A model generated the notes under the pieces. It had not been told where the DNA came from, ran no database searches, and saw only the letters and a list, made by a program, of their open reading frames with translations. Positions 11,196 to 23,224 of a stretch of 64,000 bases of DNA are shown piece after piece. Source of the stretch: Neopestalotiopsis rosae (lineage: Eukaryota; Ascomycota; Sordariomycetes; Amphisphaeriales; Sporocadaceae); contig JALGAS010000004.1 of NCBI GenBank assembly GCA_023078685.1, forward strand, positions 3,100,001-3,164,000, given 5' to 3'. A program made the translations under genes and the position numbers. Numbering within the stretch: the stretch's first letter is position 1; every line of letters starts with the position of its first letter.

Positions 11196-11219
11196 CCCGC
11201 GCGGCTAACCCGCGCGGCT
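11196..11219. repeat. Direct repeat of CCCGCGCGGCT, each copy with a CCGCGCGG palindrome
   Basis: Copies at 11196-11206 and 11209-11219, separated by AA. CCGCGCGG is self-complementary, so each copy could bind a dimeric factor such as a Zn2Cys6 protein. It lies about 360 bp upstream of the amidohydrolase start. Confidence 0.5.
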
Positions 11220-11815
11220 TGTGGGACCCGAATCGTAAGCAGGCTGCACCCATCGTAACGAGCGAGTTTTAGAATGCGCAGTCGTCAGCAGTAAATTTTT
11301 ATCCCTCTGAGTTTGATAAATCTTGAAGGTCTCCGGGAATTTCTCTCTTTGTAGCATGTTCAACCTACTAATGAATATCAGCTAATGCTCGACACCACCA
11401 CAATCGAGGCAGAATCTTGAAAACTTGATCGATAGTCTAGCAGCAAATACGTGGCAAGCATACGGAGTTTATGTGGAATTCGTGCATTCTTTATACTTTC
11501 GACCCTGGATTTGACACACTCCAAGTCATCCGCTCTGTCAGTCATGAAGAATGCGTAGAAGGTTGGGCGTTCGTTTCACTGTGAACCGTTGGTAACACAT
11601 TTCTCAATGTGACGAAAATGCATTTGATAAAGCCTTGTTGTGCAATGCATCAGTTATTCGCTATGTTGTATGTTTTGGAATTGTTCGTAGAGTGGTTAGA
11701 ACATTCAAGTATTGTTGTCTCCATAAACATATGTAAATGCTATCCATTTTTGGATATCATACTTTGGGCATCCACTTTCGGCACCCGGAATCTTAATCTC
11801 CGGACGCCTCAACAT

Positions 11816-12974
11816 CTAGATGACAACATAGCCAAATGGGCCGCCTTGATGATAGGCACGAATCAGTCGCATTCAACAACGTTACTATATCGTACTTACC
11901 ACGAGAATAGTCCACCCTCCTTGCCTTGCATTCTCTCGCCCAGTGGCCTAAATTACCACCTATGAACTGCTTTAGACCAGTCTTTCCCAATTGCGATGAT
12001 CTGGTCCACTTACAATTATAACACGTATCTCGCTCTTTTCGGGAAGATCCAGGGTGGGCGTTATAATCGTTCTCAATCAGCGTTCTGCTGGTCACAGCCA
12101 CCTGCTCGGCTTGCTTTGGGCGCATTAGCGACGACATAATATTGTTTATATCACTTCGCCAAACTCACTTGAGTACCTGAGACAGTATGTCAGTAATGCA
12201 TGAAGAAAACGCCATTGTGCATTGCTTACTTGTGGCTTGAATGTCCTGTTGGAGCCGAATCTCTCGTAGTAGTCGGTCTTTCGCGTAGGCCCTTCCTTCA
12301 CCGTAGATAACGGCCAAAGATACACCCAATATCCCAAATAACGAGTAGACCATGTCCTCTTCGCGAGTCGTTTGGCGGTGCTCGGCCCATCGCATACGCT
12401 CTTCAATGCTAAAAGAAGAAAGGGAATCGCCCCTCAAGGCGGAAACGGAGATATTCGTGGTAAGAGAAATAAGCCTCTCAAGCGAAGCTTTGTCTCCAAT
12501 CTTCATCCAGCCGGATGAATAAAACTCGACGAATTTCGGCGCAAGAAGCTCCTGCAACGTCCATCCACGAGTGAACCATCTACTTTCCCGAAACTTTTGT
12601 TCCCACAACACTACATTCTGAATAAGGCCAATAGATGGCACATCGCCGAGATAAGCATAGCACCTTGCTGCCTCTTGGTACCAGCGGAACATGGAATTGA
12701 TGGCCTCTGTAAGTTCGGCACTACTAGACTTGTCAATACAGCATGTGTCTACCCAGAAGAAACGAATGCCATCTCGCGCTGCCCGTCGACCGCATGATCT
12801 GAGTTTTCTGTAGCCGGGTTTCAGCTTGCCCTGCCCCGTGACAATGTCACTAAATGTGACCTCTCCGCCCTGGGGATCCCACGTATGGGAGAGAATTGCA
12901 TATGGTGGTCTATCGTTCCGAAACTCCTCACACAAAATGATCTCGCCGTCGCTGTTCACGGTTAGGAGACGCAT
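11816..12974 (-). CDS. HET-domain (heterokaryon incompatibility) protein with C-terminal CCHC zinc knuckle
   Basis: Exon 1 (12974-12230) encodes a HET domain with its three motifs: YAILSHTW (residues 25-32), FFWVDTCCIDKSSSAELTEA (72-91) and RWFTRGWTLQELLAP (132-146). Such domains trigger incompatibility cell death. After a GTAAGC...TCAG intron (12229-12177) the frame either stops within nine codons, or passes an 8-nt exon (12176-12169) and a GTGAGT intron (12168-12114, or ending at 12102) into three further exons: 12113-12014, 11959-11900 and 11844-11816. Introns 12013-11960 and 11899-11845 are GTAAGT...AG, 54 and 55 nt, and phase-correct. The first of these creates a perfect zinc knuckle, CYNCGNLGHWARECK; the last exon ends in GGPFGYVVI-stop. 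The full model has 313 residues. The exon 1 link through the 8-nt exon is the weak point; the knuckle could belong to a separate small gene. Confidence 0.75.
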
Positions 12975-13476
12975 CGCTTGCTCGACCTTAGTTGTGTGAA
13001 TACTGAGGCAGATTGCCGGAGTCGGAGGCCAGAGCTGAGGGCTGAGGGGGTGACATTGGCTATTCGTGGGAGATCATCACGTGATGACTGGGCGCAGTGC
13101 GGCTGAGGCGGTTGTTGGATTTGGAAACGACATGGGGGACTCAGCCCCAAAATTGGCTTGGCATCATTGAGGTTAGGAGTCGTCCACTAGGCATGAATTA
13201 CTTGGTTCAAACGTATTGAGTTATATCAGTGACGTTAGTCGTTTTAGTCATGGTTATTATAAAATCTTCAAACAACGCAAGTTCGTTCACTTGTATGACC
13301 AGGGCAAATCGTACGTAGAGTGATGGTTTTCGAGCTTTAGCATTCGGAGCAGATCTCGTAGACCACCAAGTTCTGTAAGTGAACATATGTCACATAATCG
13401 CATGATGACCAAAAGTGTAGAAAGCTTACATCGCGACCAGGAACGAGCTGTACCTTTGGGATATTGCTCCCAGCCA
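12975..13476. other. Promoter region of the HET/zinc-knuckle gene
   Basis: Intergenic space of about 500 bp between two minus-strand genes. It holds a 14-bp palindrome around CACGTG at 13074-13087 and otherwise no recognisable gene. Confidence 0.5.
13074..13087. promoter_or_regulatory. TCATCACGTGATGA palindrome upstream of HET gene
   Basis: Perfect 14-bp inverted repeat centred on the E-box CACGTG, 100-113 bp upstream of the HET start at 12974. The core TCACGTGA also occurs upstream of other HET/NACHT genes in this window. It matches the RTCACRTGA type bound by Cbf1-like bHLH proteins. Confidence 0.5.
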
Positions 13477-15146
13477 TTAATCATCATCCTCTACAACCTC
13501 CATGGGATTCAGCCAGCCACCCTCATCAGCAGCTTGTGCCCTTGCCTTATCGGTAGCGCATATAAAGAGGTTAACCTTGCCGATACCAAAGATGGCCAGG
13601 TCACCGTCACCATAGAATCCGCGCTCGTCCACGCGACAGTATCCATTGCCCTGATCCATCAAGTCGGCACTCGCTTGCCCGTACAAAAGCGTCGAGCTCG
13701 GCTCTTTATCCTCGACAACGGCCCTAGCCTCGATACGCTCCTCCCATGTAAGTTGCCGCTCAAGGTTGATTCCCAGCTCCGCTGCCCTCGTTTCCAAATC
13801 TTCACGGTAGAAGGGCTGACTGGTGCCTCGTTGTGCCTCGCGATATAAAACAGGGTGCGGCTCCGGACATAAGTCTGCCCACAGCCTACGGTAGTCGCAC
13901 ACGATGCAGGCATGAGCCACGGCGCGCTTCATCTCGGGCCGCAGCCTCGCCATCTCTTGCAGGGTCTGCCAATTCGGCCGGTGCGGGTACCATATCATGT
14001 ACGGAAGAGATTTTTCAGAAGCAGTGCGAATGTGTGTGATATCGTTGGACATAATGTAGCGGGCATTGACGGCACGCGCAATATTATACCGAGCTTCTAG
14101 ACTCTCAAGCCTCGTTTCCGTTGCGTTGTCTCCCGTCAGACGCCCTGTCAGCTCCGTGTCACTGATCCAGCGCGCGAATGCGGTGCTGTGGTGGACCCCA
14201 CGGACAATGCAAAAAGCCTCTCCGCGGATCATGTGAGTGCGCTGTAGCCGCGCGTAACGGTCAATATTGCCCTCCCAAGCCGCCATGAGAATAAGAAGAT
14301 CTTTGTTCACAGCGGGGAGATCCTGCGGCAATGGCGAGTAGAGAAGATGAGCATGATCTGGCCCGATGGGCTCGTTCACAGTTTCGGTAGCATCTATCCC
14401 ATCTTGCATGCCCCGTCCTCATAGATGTTCCAGTGCCTGTACCCGTACAGTCTGAATGATGTCCCGTAGTCGGTCGTGGCAGATCCTAGACTCGAGCGGA
14501 CCGCAGTATCGTTGTTCAGATGTGCTAATTGTGGAGATATTTCGTTGATGCACCTCTCGTAGTCGTCCATGACAGCATATTTGACAGTGCTTGCCATGAT
14601 GCTGTCAAAAATCGGTTGCGCAGTAGCCGCATTGTCCCGAGCTTCTTCTGCGATGGACACGTCCGGTAAGAGCTGCAGCGACTCGAAGAGTGCTGTATAA
14701 CCGGCTACAGCACAAGCGCGCCCGACTTGATATCGCATTGCGGGATACTTACGGGCCAGTCTAGCGTACGTTTCCTCACTAGCCACATCAGGATACCAAA
14801 TGCAGTATGGATAGAACTCGTCCCAGTCCATCTTTGGAACCGTGCCGCTCATAATGAGGCGTGCATTCCTTGCGCGCGTGAACTCTGGAAAGTCGTCGGC
14901 ATTATCGTCACACCACCTTTTCGTTGACTTGGATTTCGCAAATTGAAGGTGTCTGCGGATACCAGCTATCACACATTGGCGTACGTGTGGATACCGAAGA
15001 TGGTCATTAGAGGGCAGGCGGTGACCATGAAGGGCAGCATCCAACTGCTCGCTCATATCGTAGAGATCCTCTTCTTCTGAGCTATCTGTCGACTCGGACT
15101 CCTCGCTCTGTCCGAGTGATTCATGGTCCCTTAGCAGTTTGGACAT
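13477..15146 (-). CDS. Two-repeat fungal protein of unknown function, interrupted by an apparent frameshift
   Basis: Two frames, 15146-14394 (250 residues) and 14409-13477 (310 residues), overlap by 16 bp in different phases. No GT-AG intron with normal signals was found that would join them. Both halves contain the same module. The first reads ARNARLIMSGT...YCIWYP...ARLARKYPAMRYQVGRACAV, and the second AVNARYIMSND...YMIWYP...EMARLRPEMKRAVAHACIV. The duplication within a single ancestral protein argues for one gene broken by a small indel near 14400. Sequencing error or programmed shifting remain possible. The N-terminus is acidic and Ser-rich (SEESESTDSSEEEDLYD). The second half ends in a Glu/Asp tail. 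The module recalls long fungal proteins with degenerate ankyrin-like repeats that often lie near incompatibility genes, but I cannot name a function. Confidence 0.55.
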
Positions 15147-15602
15147 CGTTGGCCGCTAGATGGGAGTATTTGGGTGAAAGAGCTAGGTGTTTCTGAAGAA
15201 GTCTTGATCACAATATCTTCATCAATAGAATACGGGAAGTTCGATCTGAGAGTATAACTACCCAGGGGAAACTGCAGATTGAAAGGTGGAGATAGCCAAG
15301 TACTTATATTCGGCTGTGCCACAACCAGACATCCACCCCATCATGACTCATCTCACTCCCAACCGCTCAGCCACCATCAGCGATGGTAGCCAGCTTCACG
15401 TCCATGAACATGATTCAATCAAAATGTAGTCCACTCGAAGGTGCATTCCATATTGAGGAATCATGCAATGACCGATTCTTTGTTATACCAAAGGATATCT
15501 ATCATATACACTTAGAGCTCGACAGATTGCGAACTCGAGAGTCTGCTATAGAAAGATTTAGCTAGAACTAAATCCTGGCCTCCATCAAAGCGAAAAGGCC
15601 TT
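15147..15602. other. Intergenic spacer
   Basis: Spacer of 456 bp between the start of the two-repeat gene and the 3' end of the UGT gene. No gene seen; it should hold the promoter of the former and the polyadenylation region of the latter. Confidence 0.45.
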
Positions 15603-18415
15603 TTATTCTTTAGAATTTCGACCCTTTAGACCTTCGAAATCGTGCAAGACACTAGATGTATCTCGCTTCCATTGTCCATTCTCCAGCAGCCATTCGCCTT
15701 CCCGCCATCGTGCCTGAGTAATTCTCCGCCGGGCTTCACCCCGTATTCTCGCTCGAATACTCTTTGAAATACCCTGGGCGGGATACGTCACCAATCCAGT
15801 GACGGCAGAACCGGTCTTGGTCACGAGGCCCACGGAGCCCTGACTCAAGCCCTTTATGGCCCCCAGGGCACCTCCCTTGCGCTTGGCCTCGTACGTCCGG
15901 ATAAAGACTCCCTTGATGGCACCCGTGATGCCCCCGTAGAATGAGCGCCCAGCCACGGACATGCCGCTACGCACATCGTGTATGTGTTCGTGCTTCTCGA
16001 CCTCCTCGCCCCACAGCTGGGGCACAGCACGCATTCCTTCGGTAGCAGCAAGCGGAATGTCCACAAACACACCCCTCGTGGCTCGAGCCACTGCATTACC
16101 CATGCTATGTGCAGAAGCCGATGCTGCAGCGCTCGCTTTTGAATGCGAATGTGCGGATTTTATGGATTTGGCAGACGACTGTGATGTAGTGTCCAAAGAT
16201 GTCTTGGACGGTGACTGCAGAGTTTGATCCGGCATCAAGTCCAAGTGATCCGAGTCTTTCTTGGAAACTGACTTTTCAGTCGCCATCATTATAGTACCCG
16301 TGTCTACTAATGGGAGCATGGCAGCGCCACTCGGAATTGCAACGGTGCCCTTGGTCGTGGTGTCGTCACTCGGTCCAGGAACCTTGAGTTCTGTACGCTC
16401 ACGACGATATTCATGTATCGGCTTTCGGACCATGTCTACCGTGGCGTCGGCCACGCCTGCCACTGTCGCAAGGGAGGCAGCAGAGACGGCCGTGAAGGGA
16501 TCCCATCGATGATTTTCGATGTCGATATCCCCAGTCTTGTGTCTTCACGAGGCTAAGTTAGCAAAGATTAAGGGATTGCATCTCTAGAAATGAATCAATC
16601 TTACAATTTGAGATCTTTGAGATCCACCCCATGTTCGCGCAGGACTAATGCGACACCTCGACACATTTTGACCTGCTTTTTGCCTCTTCCATACGACCAC
16701 ACTGCCGTCTCTTCCGGGAAGAAATCGCATTGTAGCCTTTCCTTGGGCAGAGCGCGATGGAAAGACTCGACCGCATTTTCAACGCCATCCTCGGCAGCTA
16801 TCCTACATGCGAGAACTGAAGCAGCCTCTCGAGTCGTGGGCAAAAGACAGAATTCGATCGCTTGAGCTAGTCTCTGAGATGTCAAGGACTCATATGGGAG
16901 TGGTGGAGGGCCTGCGCCAGCTGCATTAACAACGGTTGCCCAGAATGGTTGGCTATAGACCGTGGTTAGCAAGTGGTTTGATGTACACGACGCTTGACAA
17001 GAGACTTACTCGCCGAAGAATGGCACAATTGAAGTCGGGCAGCCATATCTCAAGCCGCACGCTGTCGTTCCTGCTCCTCCATGGTGTACAACTGCCGCGA
17101 CTTGCTGAAACAGCCACTCGTGCGGGCAGTCGCCCACAAAGAACAAGTCGTCGGATTCGTCTGCGGTCAAATTACTCCAGCCCCTCGAGATGATGGCGCG
17201 AACTCCTGCAGCTTTGACAGCACTCAAGACCATGGACATCAATCCCTCGGCATCTCCGACAACAATGCTTCCAAAGCCAATGTAGACGGGGCGGGGGCCC
17301 GAGTTCAAAAACCGTGCCAGGTCGTCTGGCGGAGTATAAGACGGAGGGTCGCGAAAGAAGAAGCCACAGACATCTATATGTTCCCCCCAGTCGGTCGGCT
17401 TAGCAACCAGTGATGGGGACCAGCAGTATGTGAATGGAACTTTTAGAGATTCTATCAGATGAGGCCCTTCGGTCGATGGAACGGCCTCGAGATCCAACGT
17501 CTCGACTCTCCAGTGATTGACGATATCGCCCAACCTGTCATGCAATTAGATTGACTAATCCTTCCACGCCTGGAACAAGTTGACTTACCCTTGCCACGTC
17601 AAAAAGTTCACGACTGAATAAGACGCAAGATTTGTAGAAGCGATCGACTTGCTCTCCTTCTTCTTCCCCTTTGCATCAAGGGTTAACCCCGCCAGCGGCT
17701 GCGCGAAAGCGCCCGTACTGCTCCAAGGCATGGTAAAGACGAGGTGGCAGGGGATGCCCAGCGCCTCGGCGCAGTGTACGTGGGCAAAGCTCGGCGGGTT
17801 GGCAATGATGGCGTCGGCGACAAAGGGGCGGCCCGTGTCCTGGTCGTCGGCGAGGCAGGCCTCCCAGAAACCCTTGAGCATCTCCTCGTACATGTGCCGC
17901 TTGCGCGCAATGGCGCCGGCGCGGAGGGTCGCGAGGTCGGGGACCAGACGCGGCGACGAGACCATGTAGGCCATCAGCTCGGCCGGGTCGCCGCTGACGG
18001 GGTGGAACCCTAGGCCCGAGGACGTGACGAATTTCTGGAAGACATTATGGGTCGCTATGCGCACTCGATGTCCGCGCTTTTGGAGGGCGAGCCCGAGTGC
18101 GATGAATGGTTGCACATCTCCGCGGCTGCCAACGACTTGAATCACAATATTGAGCCGATACGGAAAAGGCTTCGATGTCAATCTTGACTGTCCATCAACA
18201 GAGAAGACTGGCGAGCCTAGTTGCGCGTCGCTTTTGGAGTACTCGGGATTGGGTTCGATAGGAGTGTAGGGAGGCGCTGGCACTCGATCGGTAGACGGTC
18301 TTGCGTTGGCTACTAGATTATGGTCGTCTGGTTCGAGATTGCTGTGATGATTATTTGGTTCGCTATGATCGACAGCCTTGCCTTTGTTCATCTCACTGGA
18401 GTTTCGCCTCTCCAT
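15603..18415 (-). CDS. UDP-glycosyltransferase, sterol 3-beta-glucosyltransferase-like (GT28/GT1)
   Basis: Four exons, 18415-17589, 17534-17010, 16952-16605 and 16542-15603, encode 879 residues. The introns are 54, 57 and 62 nt. Each join restores family sequence: TWQGLGDIV, FFGDQPFWA and NHRWDPFTA. The N-terminal Rossmann half carries GSRGDVQPFIALG near residue 95, and the C-terminal half the nucleotide-sugar site VVHHGGAGTT and FFGDQPFW. This is the GT-B fold of fungal sterol-glucosyltransferase relatives. The N-terminal PH/GRAM modules of Atg26 are absent, so it is one of the shorter UGTs, which may act on sterols or on secondary metabolites. The C-terminal 250 residues after the catalytic core are Gly-rich and amphipathic (SFYGGITGAIKGVF, YPAQGISKSIR), and probably associate with membranes. 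The last acceptor (GTGAAG, ending 16543) has a poor pyrimidine tract but is the only one that keeps the frame. Confidence 0.88.
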
Positions 18416-19469
18416 GAGTATTGGATCACGGCGGCAGTTGAATTAAGCAAACGGGGCAAATGCAATGGTGTTTTGACGGTCCAGACCAGGTGCGACATGC
18501 AGAATAGCCGCGTCTCGCACTGGGATCTTGATAGTTCAATAGCTTTATGGCTAGTGACGTAGGGCGTCGTTGAAAGTCTTGCAAAGCTCCTAATCAACAT
18601 GATGTATCTTGAGACGTTCTGGACCGTACATTTTGAATCATGTAACGGGAGCCCCGTGTTCACGACAAAGTCCCTGGATGGGTAATGATAATGAAGCCAT
18701 CTGTGTCTGCTCAGTTGCAAGCGGCTGCGGATGGGACTTGGACATAATCTAAATCCAGACCATCTTTTTTCGGAATTCATGTACGAGAATCTTGACCAAT
18801 GACAATGGGATTAGGGGTCCTTAGAGTCTAAATAGAGTCTGTCCGTGGAGCAGTCTAGCAATGGCTAGGCATTTCCGAGCCACACTACGCCTCAAAAAGT
18901 GAATTTTCGCACATCGATGCGAAAATGTCGTCCAATAACAGTGAGGAAGATCCATGACTCCAGTACAAAGTGCCGAGTCGGGACTTGTTGCTCCACCTCG
19001 AAACCGTTAGAACATGACCCCGTAATACCAGAGGCTATTCATGTCAACACCAAAACTGAAGTCATAGCTCGTTTTAGTTCTATCGAAAAATTCCATGATT
19101 TGCATAGGTGCTTTTGATGTGCATGGGATTAACCTGATGCCTAAATCATGCGGAAATTTTCCTTTCTCTCCTGATTTAGAAGTCGCCGCAGCTTCACGTA
19201 GTGCCGTTTTCACGACATAGATGAGATCAAATTCTCGACAATCCTAAAGTCTTGAGCAAGCAGCATCTGTCGCCAACATTTACGAGTACCGATCAGCTCC
19301 TCAACCAGAAGCATCAGGCTCAACCACGATCCGATTGACAAATGTGAGTTGTTCCTATTAAAGTTGCAGCATCTAAATTACACAACTGACGCTCTAGAAG
19401 TATACGCGCATCACTGAACGAGCCGAATCGACGAGAAATCTCAAGCCACACAACGATCGACGAGTCACA
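18416..19469. other. Divergent promoter region
   Basis: About 1 kb between the divergent UGT (minus) and 4-TM protein (plus) genes. No convincing coding sequence or repeat was seen. Confidence 0.45.
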
Positions 19470-19976
19470 ATGGACAGTTACTGGAGCCTGAACGGCGGCC
19501 ACGGCCTGATTGTGCGCACAGCATTCCGAACGGGCCAATTCATCTTTGCAATAGTCGCCGCCGGTCTCTTTGGTGCCGACCTGGCTTATTTCTCCCGCCA
19601 TAATATCAGCGCAGATGGCACGTGGATATTTGCCGAAGTGCTCGTCGTCTTCTCAGTGTTACTTTGCGCGGCGCATTGTATATTCACAGTGAAACACCTG
19701 ATGTGGTCACTGTTGGACGGTGCCATGGCTCTCATGTGGATGGTCATGGCAATCCTAGCTGGACAGGCTGTTTACGGGGGCGAGCTGGTGGCGGACGTTC
19801 TCGACGCAAAGTATACACACGCTGGGGCTGCCATTTGGATCAACTTGATCAACATGATTCTATGGCTGGCGACCGTGATTGAAGCATCTTTGCTCTGCTG
19901 CACTGCGCGCACAATTAGGAGGAAATTGGACAATCTTGAAATGGATAATGCATTAGGAGGAGCTCGACTCGTCTGA
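19470..19976 (+). CDS. Four-transmembrane, MARVEL-like small membrane protein
   Basis: Single-exon frame of 168 residues from an ATG at 19470 in good context (cacaATGg). Four hydrophobic segments lie at about residues 22-42, 52-74, 80-100 and 120-145, with a basic C-terminal tail (RTIRRKLDN). This size and spacing match the MARVEL-type four-helix membrane proteins common in ascomycetes. These sit in plasma-membrane or vesicle domains and have mostly no assigned function. It is followed at 0.8 kb by the GH78 gene on the same strand. Confidence 0.7.
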   Translation: MDSYWSLNGGHGLIVRTAFRTGQFIFAIVAAGLFGADLAYFSRHNISADGTWIFAEVLVVFSVLLCAAHCIFTVKHLMWSLLDGAMALMWMVMAILAGQAVYGGELVADVLDAKYTHAGAAIWINLINMILWLATVIEASLLCCTARTIRRKLDNLEMDNALGGARLV

Positions 19977-20790
19977 GCAAACAGAATATTCTTTCGTACT
20001 TGCTAGCGAGGATTTCCTTATCATTGTTTCGAGTTTCATAAAATATTTGGCCGATCGTATGGGGTCAGAATTGCAAGTTAGAAAATGTATAGCGTCGCGT
20101 CTAACTTCTGGATGCACTTAACGTTGCTGAGATTCTCTTTGTGTTGTTTTTCGCATCATCCCCACACTGCTACTTGGGCGCTGAACCAGTGACGATGCCA
20201 TATATCCGTGCTGGTTGAGAAAATTGTATACCATGACGCCAAATTTCTCTGGAGATCAACTCCTATACAACGCATATTGATATTAATCTGTGATGTCATG
20301 GCAAGTGTCATTGATTCGGGGCATTGAACACTTCGGCAACGCCTTAGTTTTCGTATCTGGTGCGAAAAACGCAAACCACAGGCCGCGGCAGTGAGAGCCG
20401 TCCTAACGGTGGGGGCTAATTTTGCTGAGCTGTATGTAACTGGCAACATACATATACTTCTTTATGATGCCTGTCATGTGATTCTTTTGTTTAATTGGCC
20501 ATTATAACATCCATGTTTTTCGGATTCATAGAGCTGTATTTGATCAGAGATGCCGTGATGACTGAGCTTAATAGGGGAGCAAAATCATACCCTGCTATAA
20601 ACATTCGCCAGCGCTGCTCCACTAAGTCTGCCCCCACGAGAAACGCTAAATAGTTGCACTGCCGGACTGTCCGTACTATTGCAGGTTAGGGAGACTTTCC
20701 CATGCCACTTATATAGAAGGACCTACGTGACCATGAATCTCTCGACGTGCTTCAAATTCTCCATTGCAACCTTCAAATAAGGCTGCAACC
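19977..20790. other. Intergenic region with GH78 promoter
   Basis: No gene seen. TATATA at 20710-20715 lies 76-81 bp upstream of the GH78 start. A TCATGTGA string occurs at 20474-20481. Confidence 0.4.
20710..20715 (+). promoter_or_regulatory. TATA-like element of the GH78 gene
   Basis: TATATA about 80 bp upstream of the ATG at 20791; weak, based on position and sequence only. Confidence 0.35.
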
Positions 20791-22921
20791 ATGAAGTCTG
20801 TATCAGTCTTTGTGAACGCGGCATGGCTTTTGCGTGCCGCCGCGGCCCAGATCCCCTACCAGGAGTATGTCTTGGCCCCGACTTCACGAGTCGTCTACCC
20901 AGTGTCAATCTACCAGAGTGGTGGCAACGTTGAAAATGCGGCTGCACTACTCACATCTGAGTTCGGTCAAAACCAAAGTACCCAGTCAACAACATTCACA
21001 GGCAATGGCTCCTATGTTACATTAGACTTTGGCAAGAACATTGCCGGAAGGGTCAGGTTCCAGGTGGACTCTGTGTCCGGCGCGAGCGACTCAATTGGCT
21101 TCACCTTCAGCGAGTCTTCCGATTACATCAGCGCTCAGTATTGTGATGCCGTGACCGACAGTGTCTTTGATCTGCCTCAATGGTACAGTGACACTACGCC
21201 GGGCCACTACGAGGCCGGCCACGATTTTCAGCGCGGTGGTTTCCGTTATCTCACAGTCGTCCACAATACGACTAGCACTATGGCAATCTCGAATGTAACA
21301 GTGTACTGGACCACATCTCCAGAGATGGAAGTCCCGTCGGCGTATACTGGTTATTTCCACAGCGACAGCGAGAAGCTGAATCGAGTATGGTATGCAGGCG
21401 CGTATACCAATCAGATCTGTTCTGCAGATCCCACGACCGGAGTTGCATTGGGTGCTCCAGTGGCGGGTTGGTATTACAACTACACAATCTCGAGTAAGTC
21501 AATCCCTACTGGCAATGATTCATTTTAGTGCGAAACTGATATGACGGACACAGACGGTACTAGTGTTCTGCTCGACGGAGGCAAGAGAGATCGTGTCGTA
21601 TGGCCTGGAGACATTGTCATTTCTGGGCCGTCCATCTTTGTGTCGACGAACAGTCTCGAGCCTGTTCGGAATGCACTGGACTCGCTGTTCCTCTACCAGG
21701 AATCCGACGGCCGTCTTCCCTATGCTGGATATCCATTGGCGCAACTTTTCGGATGGAGTTTCACTTACCACTGCCATACTCTCAACGATGCCTTTGATTA
21801 TTTCATGTTCACTGGCAACATGACTTACCTCGCTTCCTACTGGGATCAGTACAAATCAGGAGTCGACTATGTTCTCCAGTTCATTGACTCGACAGGCTTG
21901 GCCAATGTGACTAGTACCTCGGATTGGGGCCGAAATGGCATGTCTGGTCACAATATTGAGGTAAGCAATCTAGGTGTGATTCCGTTGACACGCACACCTT
22001 GGCTAACACATGATCAAGGCAAATGCGATCCTGCGCTACACACTGTTGAATGCCGTCAAGTTGGCCACAGTGATGAATGATACCAGCGAGACCAGCAATT
22101 GGGAGGCCCTCGCCACGGGCATTTCTACAGCCGCCAACACCCTTCTATGGGATGACTCGGTATCTCTGTACCGCGATAACGACACCATCGCAGCTGGCTC
22201 CTCTGCTCCATTCTACCCACAGGACGGAAATTCATGGGCTGTGATTGCGGGTATTGCAAACGGTACCCGAGCCGAAGCTGTAAGCGATGCTCTAAAGTCA
22301 CGTTGGGTTCGCCCCTACGGAGCTCCGGCAGTTGAGGCTGGAACAACCATCTCACCATTCACCACCGGATTCGAGCTTCAGGCACATTACCTGGCGGACC
22401 ACGCCGACTACGCCGTGGACCTCATGGAGTTCATGTGGGCAGACTACATGTTGGACGACCCGCGCATGACTAACAGCACCTTCATCGAGGGTTTCGCGGT
22501 CGATGGTCAGCCACTATACCCAGTCTACGGTTATGACCCTCGTGTCAGCCATGCTCACGGCTGGTCTTCGGCGCCGACCTCAATGCTCACATTCTATGCT
22601 GGCGGTCTTACGCTGACTTCGGGAGCCGGACAGACTTGGAAGGTCGCTCCGGCATTGGGAGGTCTCAAGAGTGTGGAAACGAGCTACGAGACTCCGCTTG
22701 GCAGTTTTATGACAAGCTGGACAAACAGCACGTGTGGTCTGTCGGGCACGTTTAGCACTCCGGCCTCGACTATCGGCGAGCTGAGCATTCCTCTCGCCAG
22801 TGGTGCACGAAAAATGATTTTGGACGGGCCGGGTGGATCTAACGAGATTCAGCTGAACGGCTCCTCTCTTGCAACTATGACTGGCGTTCAGGGAGGTAAG
22901 TATTCGATTATCATCACATAA
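20791..22921 (+). CDS. Secreted GH78-type alpha-L-rhamnosidase
   Basis: Exons 20791-21493, 21554-21960 and 22019-22921 are joined over introns of 60 and 58 nt (GTAAGT/GTAAGC donors), giving 670 residues. The start at 20791 (accATGaag) opens a signal peptide, KSVSVFVNAAWLLRAAAA. An N-terminal beta-sandwich contains the family's YVTLDFGKNIAGRVRFQV. The six-hairpin catalytic barrel follows with DGGKRDRVVWPGD at the first splice, DWGRNGMSGHNIEANAILRY at the second, and SHAHGWSSAPTSMLTFYAGG. The enzyme should release terminal L-rhamnose from rhamnogalacturonan or plant glycosides outside the cell. A GTAAGT at 22894 close to the stop may be a further donor with a different short terminal exon, so the last 10 residues are uncertain. 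A rhamnogalacturonan hydrolase gene lies 4.8 kb downstream on the same strand, which supports a pectin role. Confidence 0.88.
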
Positions 22922-23224
22922 TAGACCATATTGTTGAGCCTGGGTAGCACCGGGTGTAATAAGAAGTATATAATTTTACAGTCAATCAACTTTAATCATT
23001 TGGGCCACATCACTGAACAGATGGCTGTCCCGCGTTCTCTCCAACCCCCCGTTCTCATTGATGCTGCCTAACAGTGCGGTGGGGACTTAGTGACAGCGAA
23101 CAACTTATGGGTCGCCTGTTCAGTTGGAACTTGATAAATCTGGCCCTCTCTCCTTTAGACAACAAGCAACATCATTTCACTTGTCCACCTGACAGAGATT
23201 GATCAGCTTTGAAGACAATCCAAG

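Larger units (their letters stand above)
10841..11815. other. Promoter-side intergenic region
   Basis: This lies between the 5' end of the amidohydrolase gene and the 3' end of the HET/zinc-knuckle gene, both on the minus strand. It contains a TATA box at 10942 and the GC-rich direct repeat at 11196; no other gene is seen. Confidence 0.45.
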
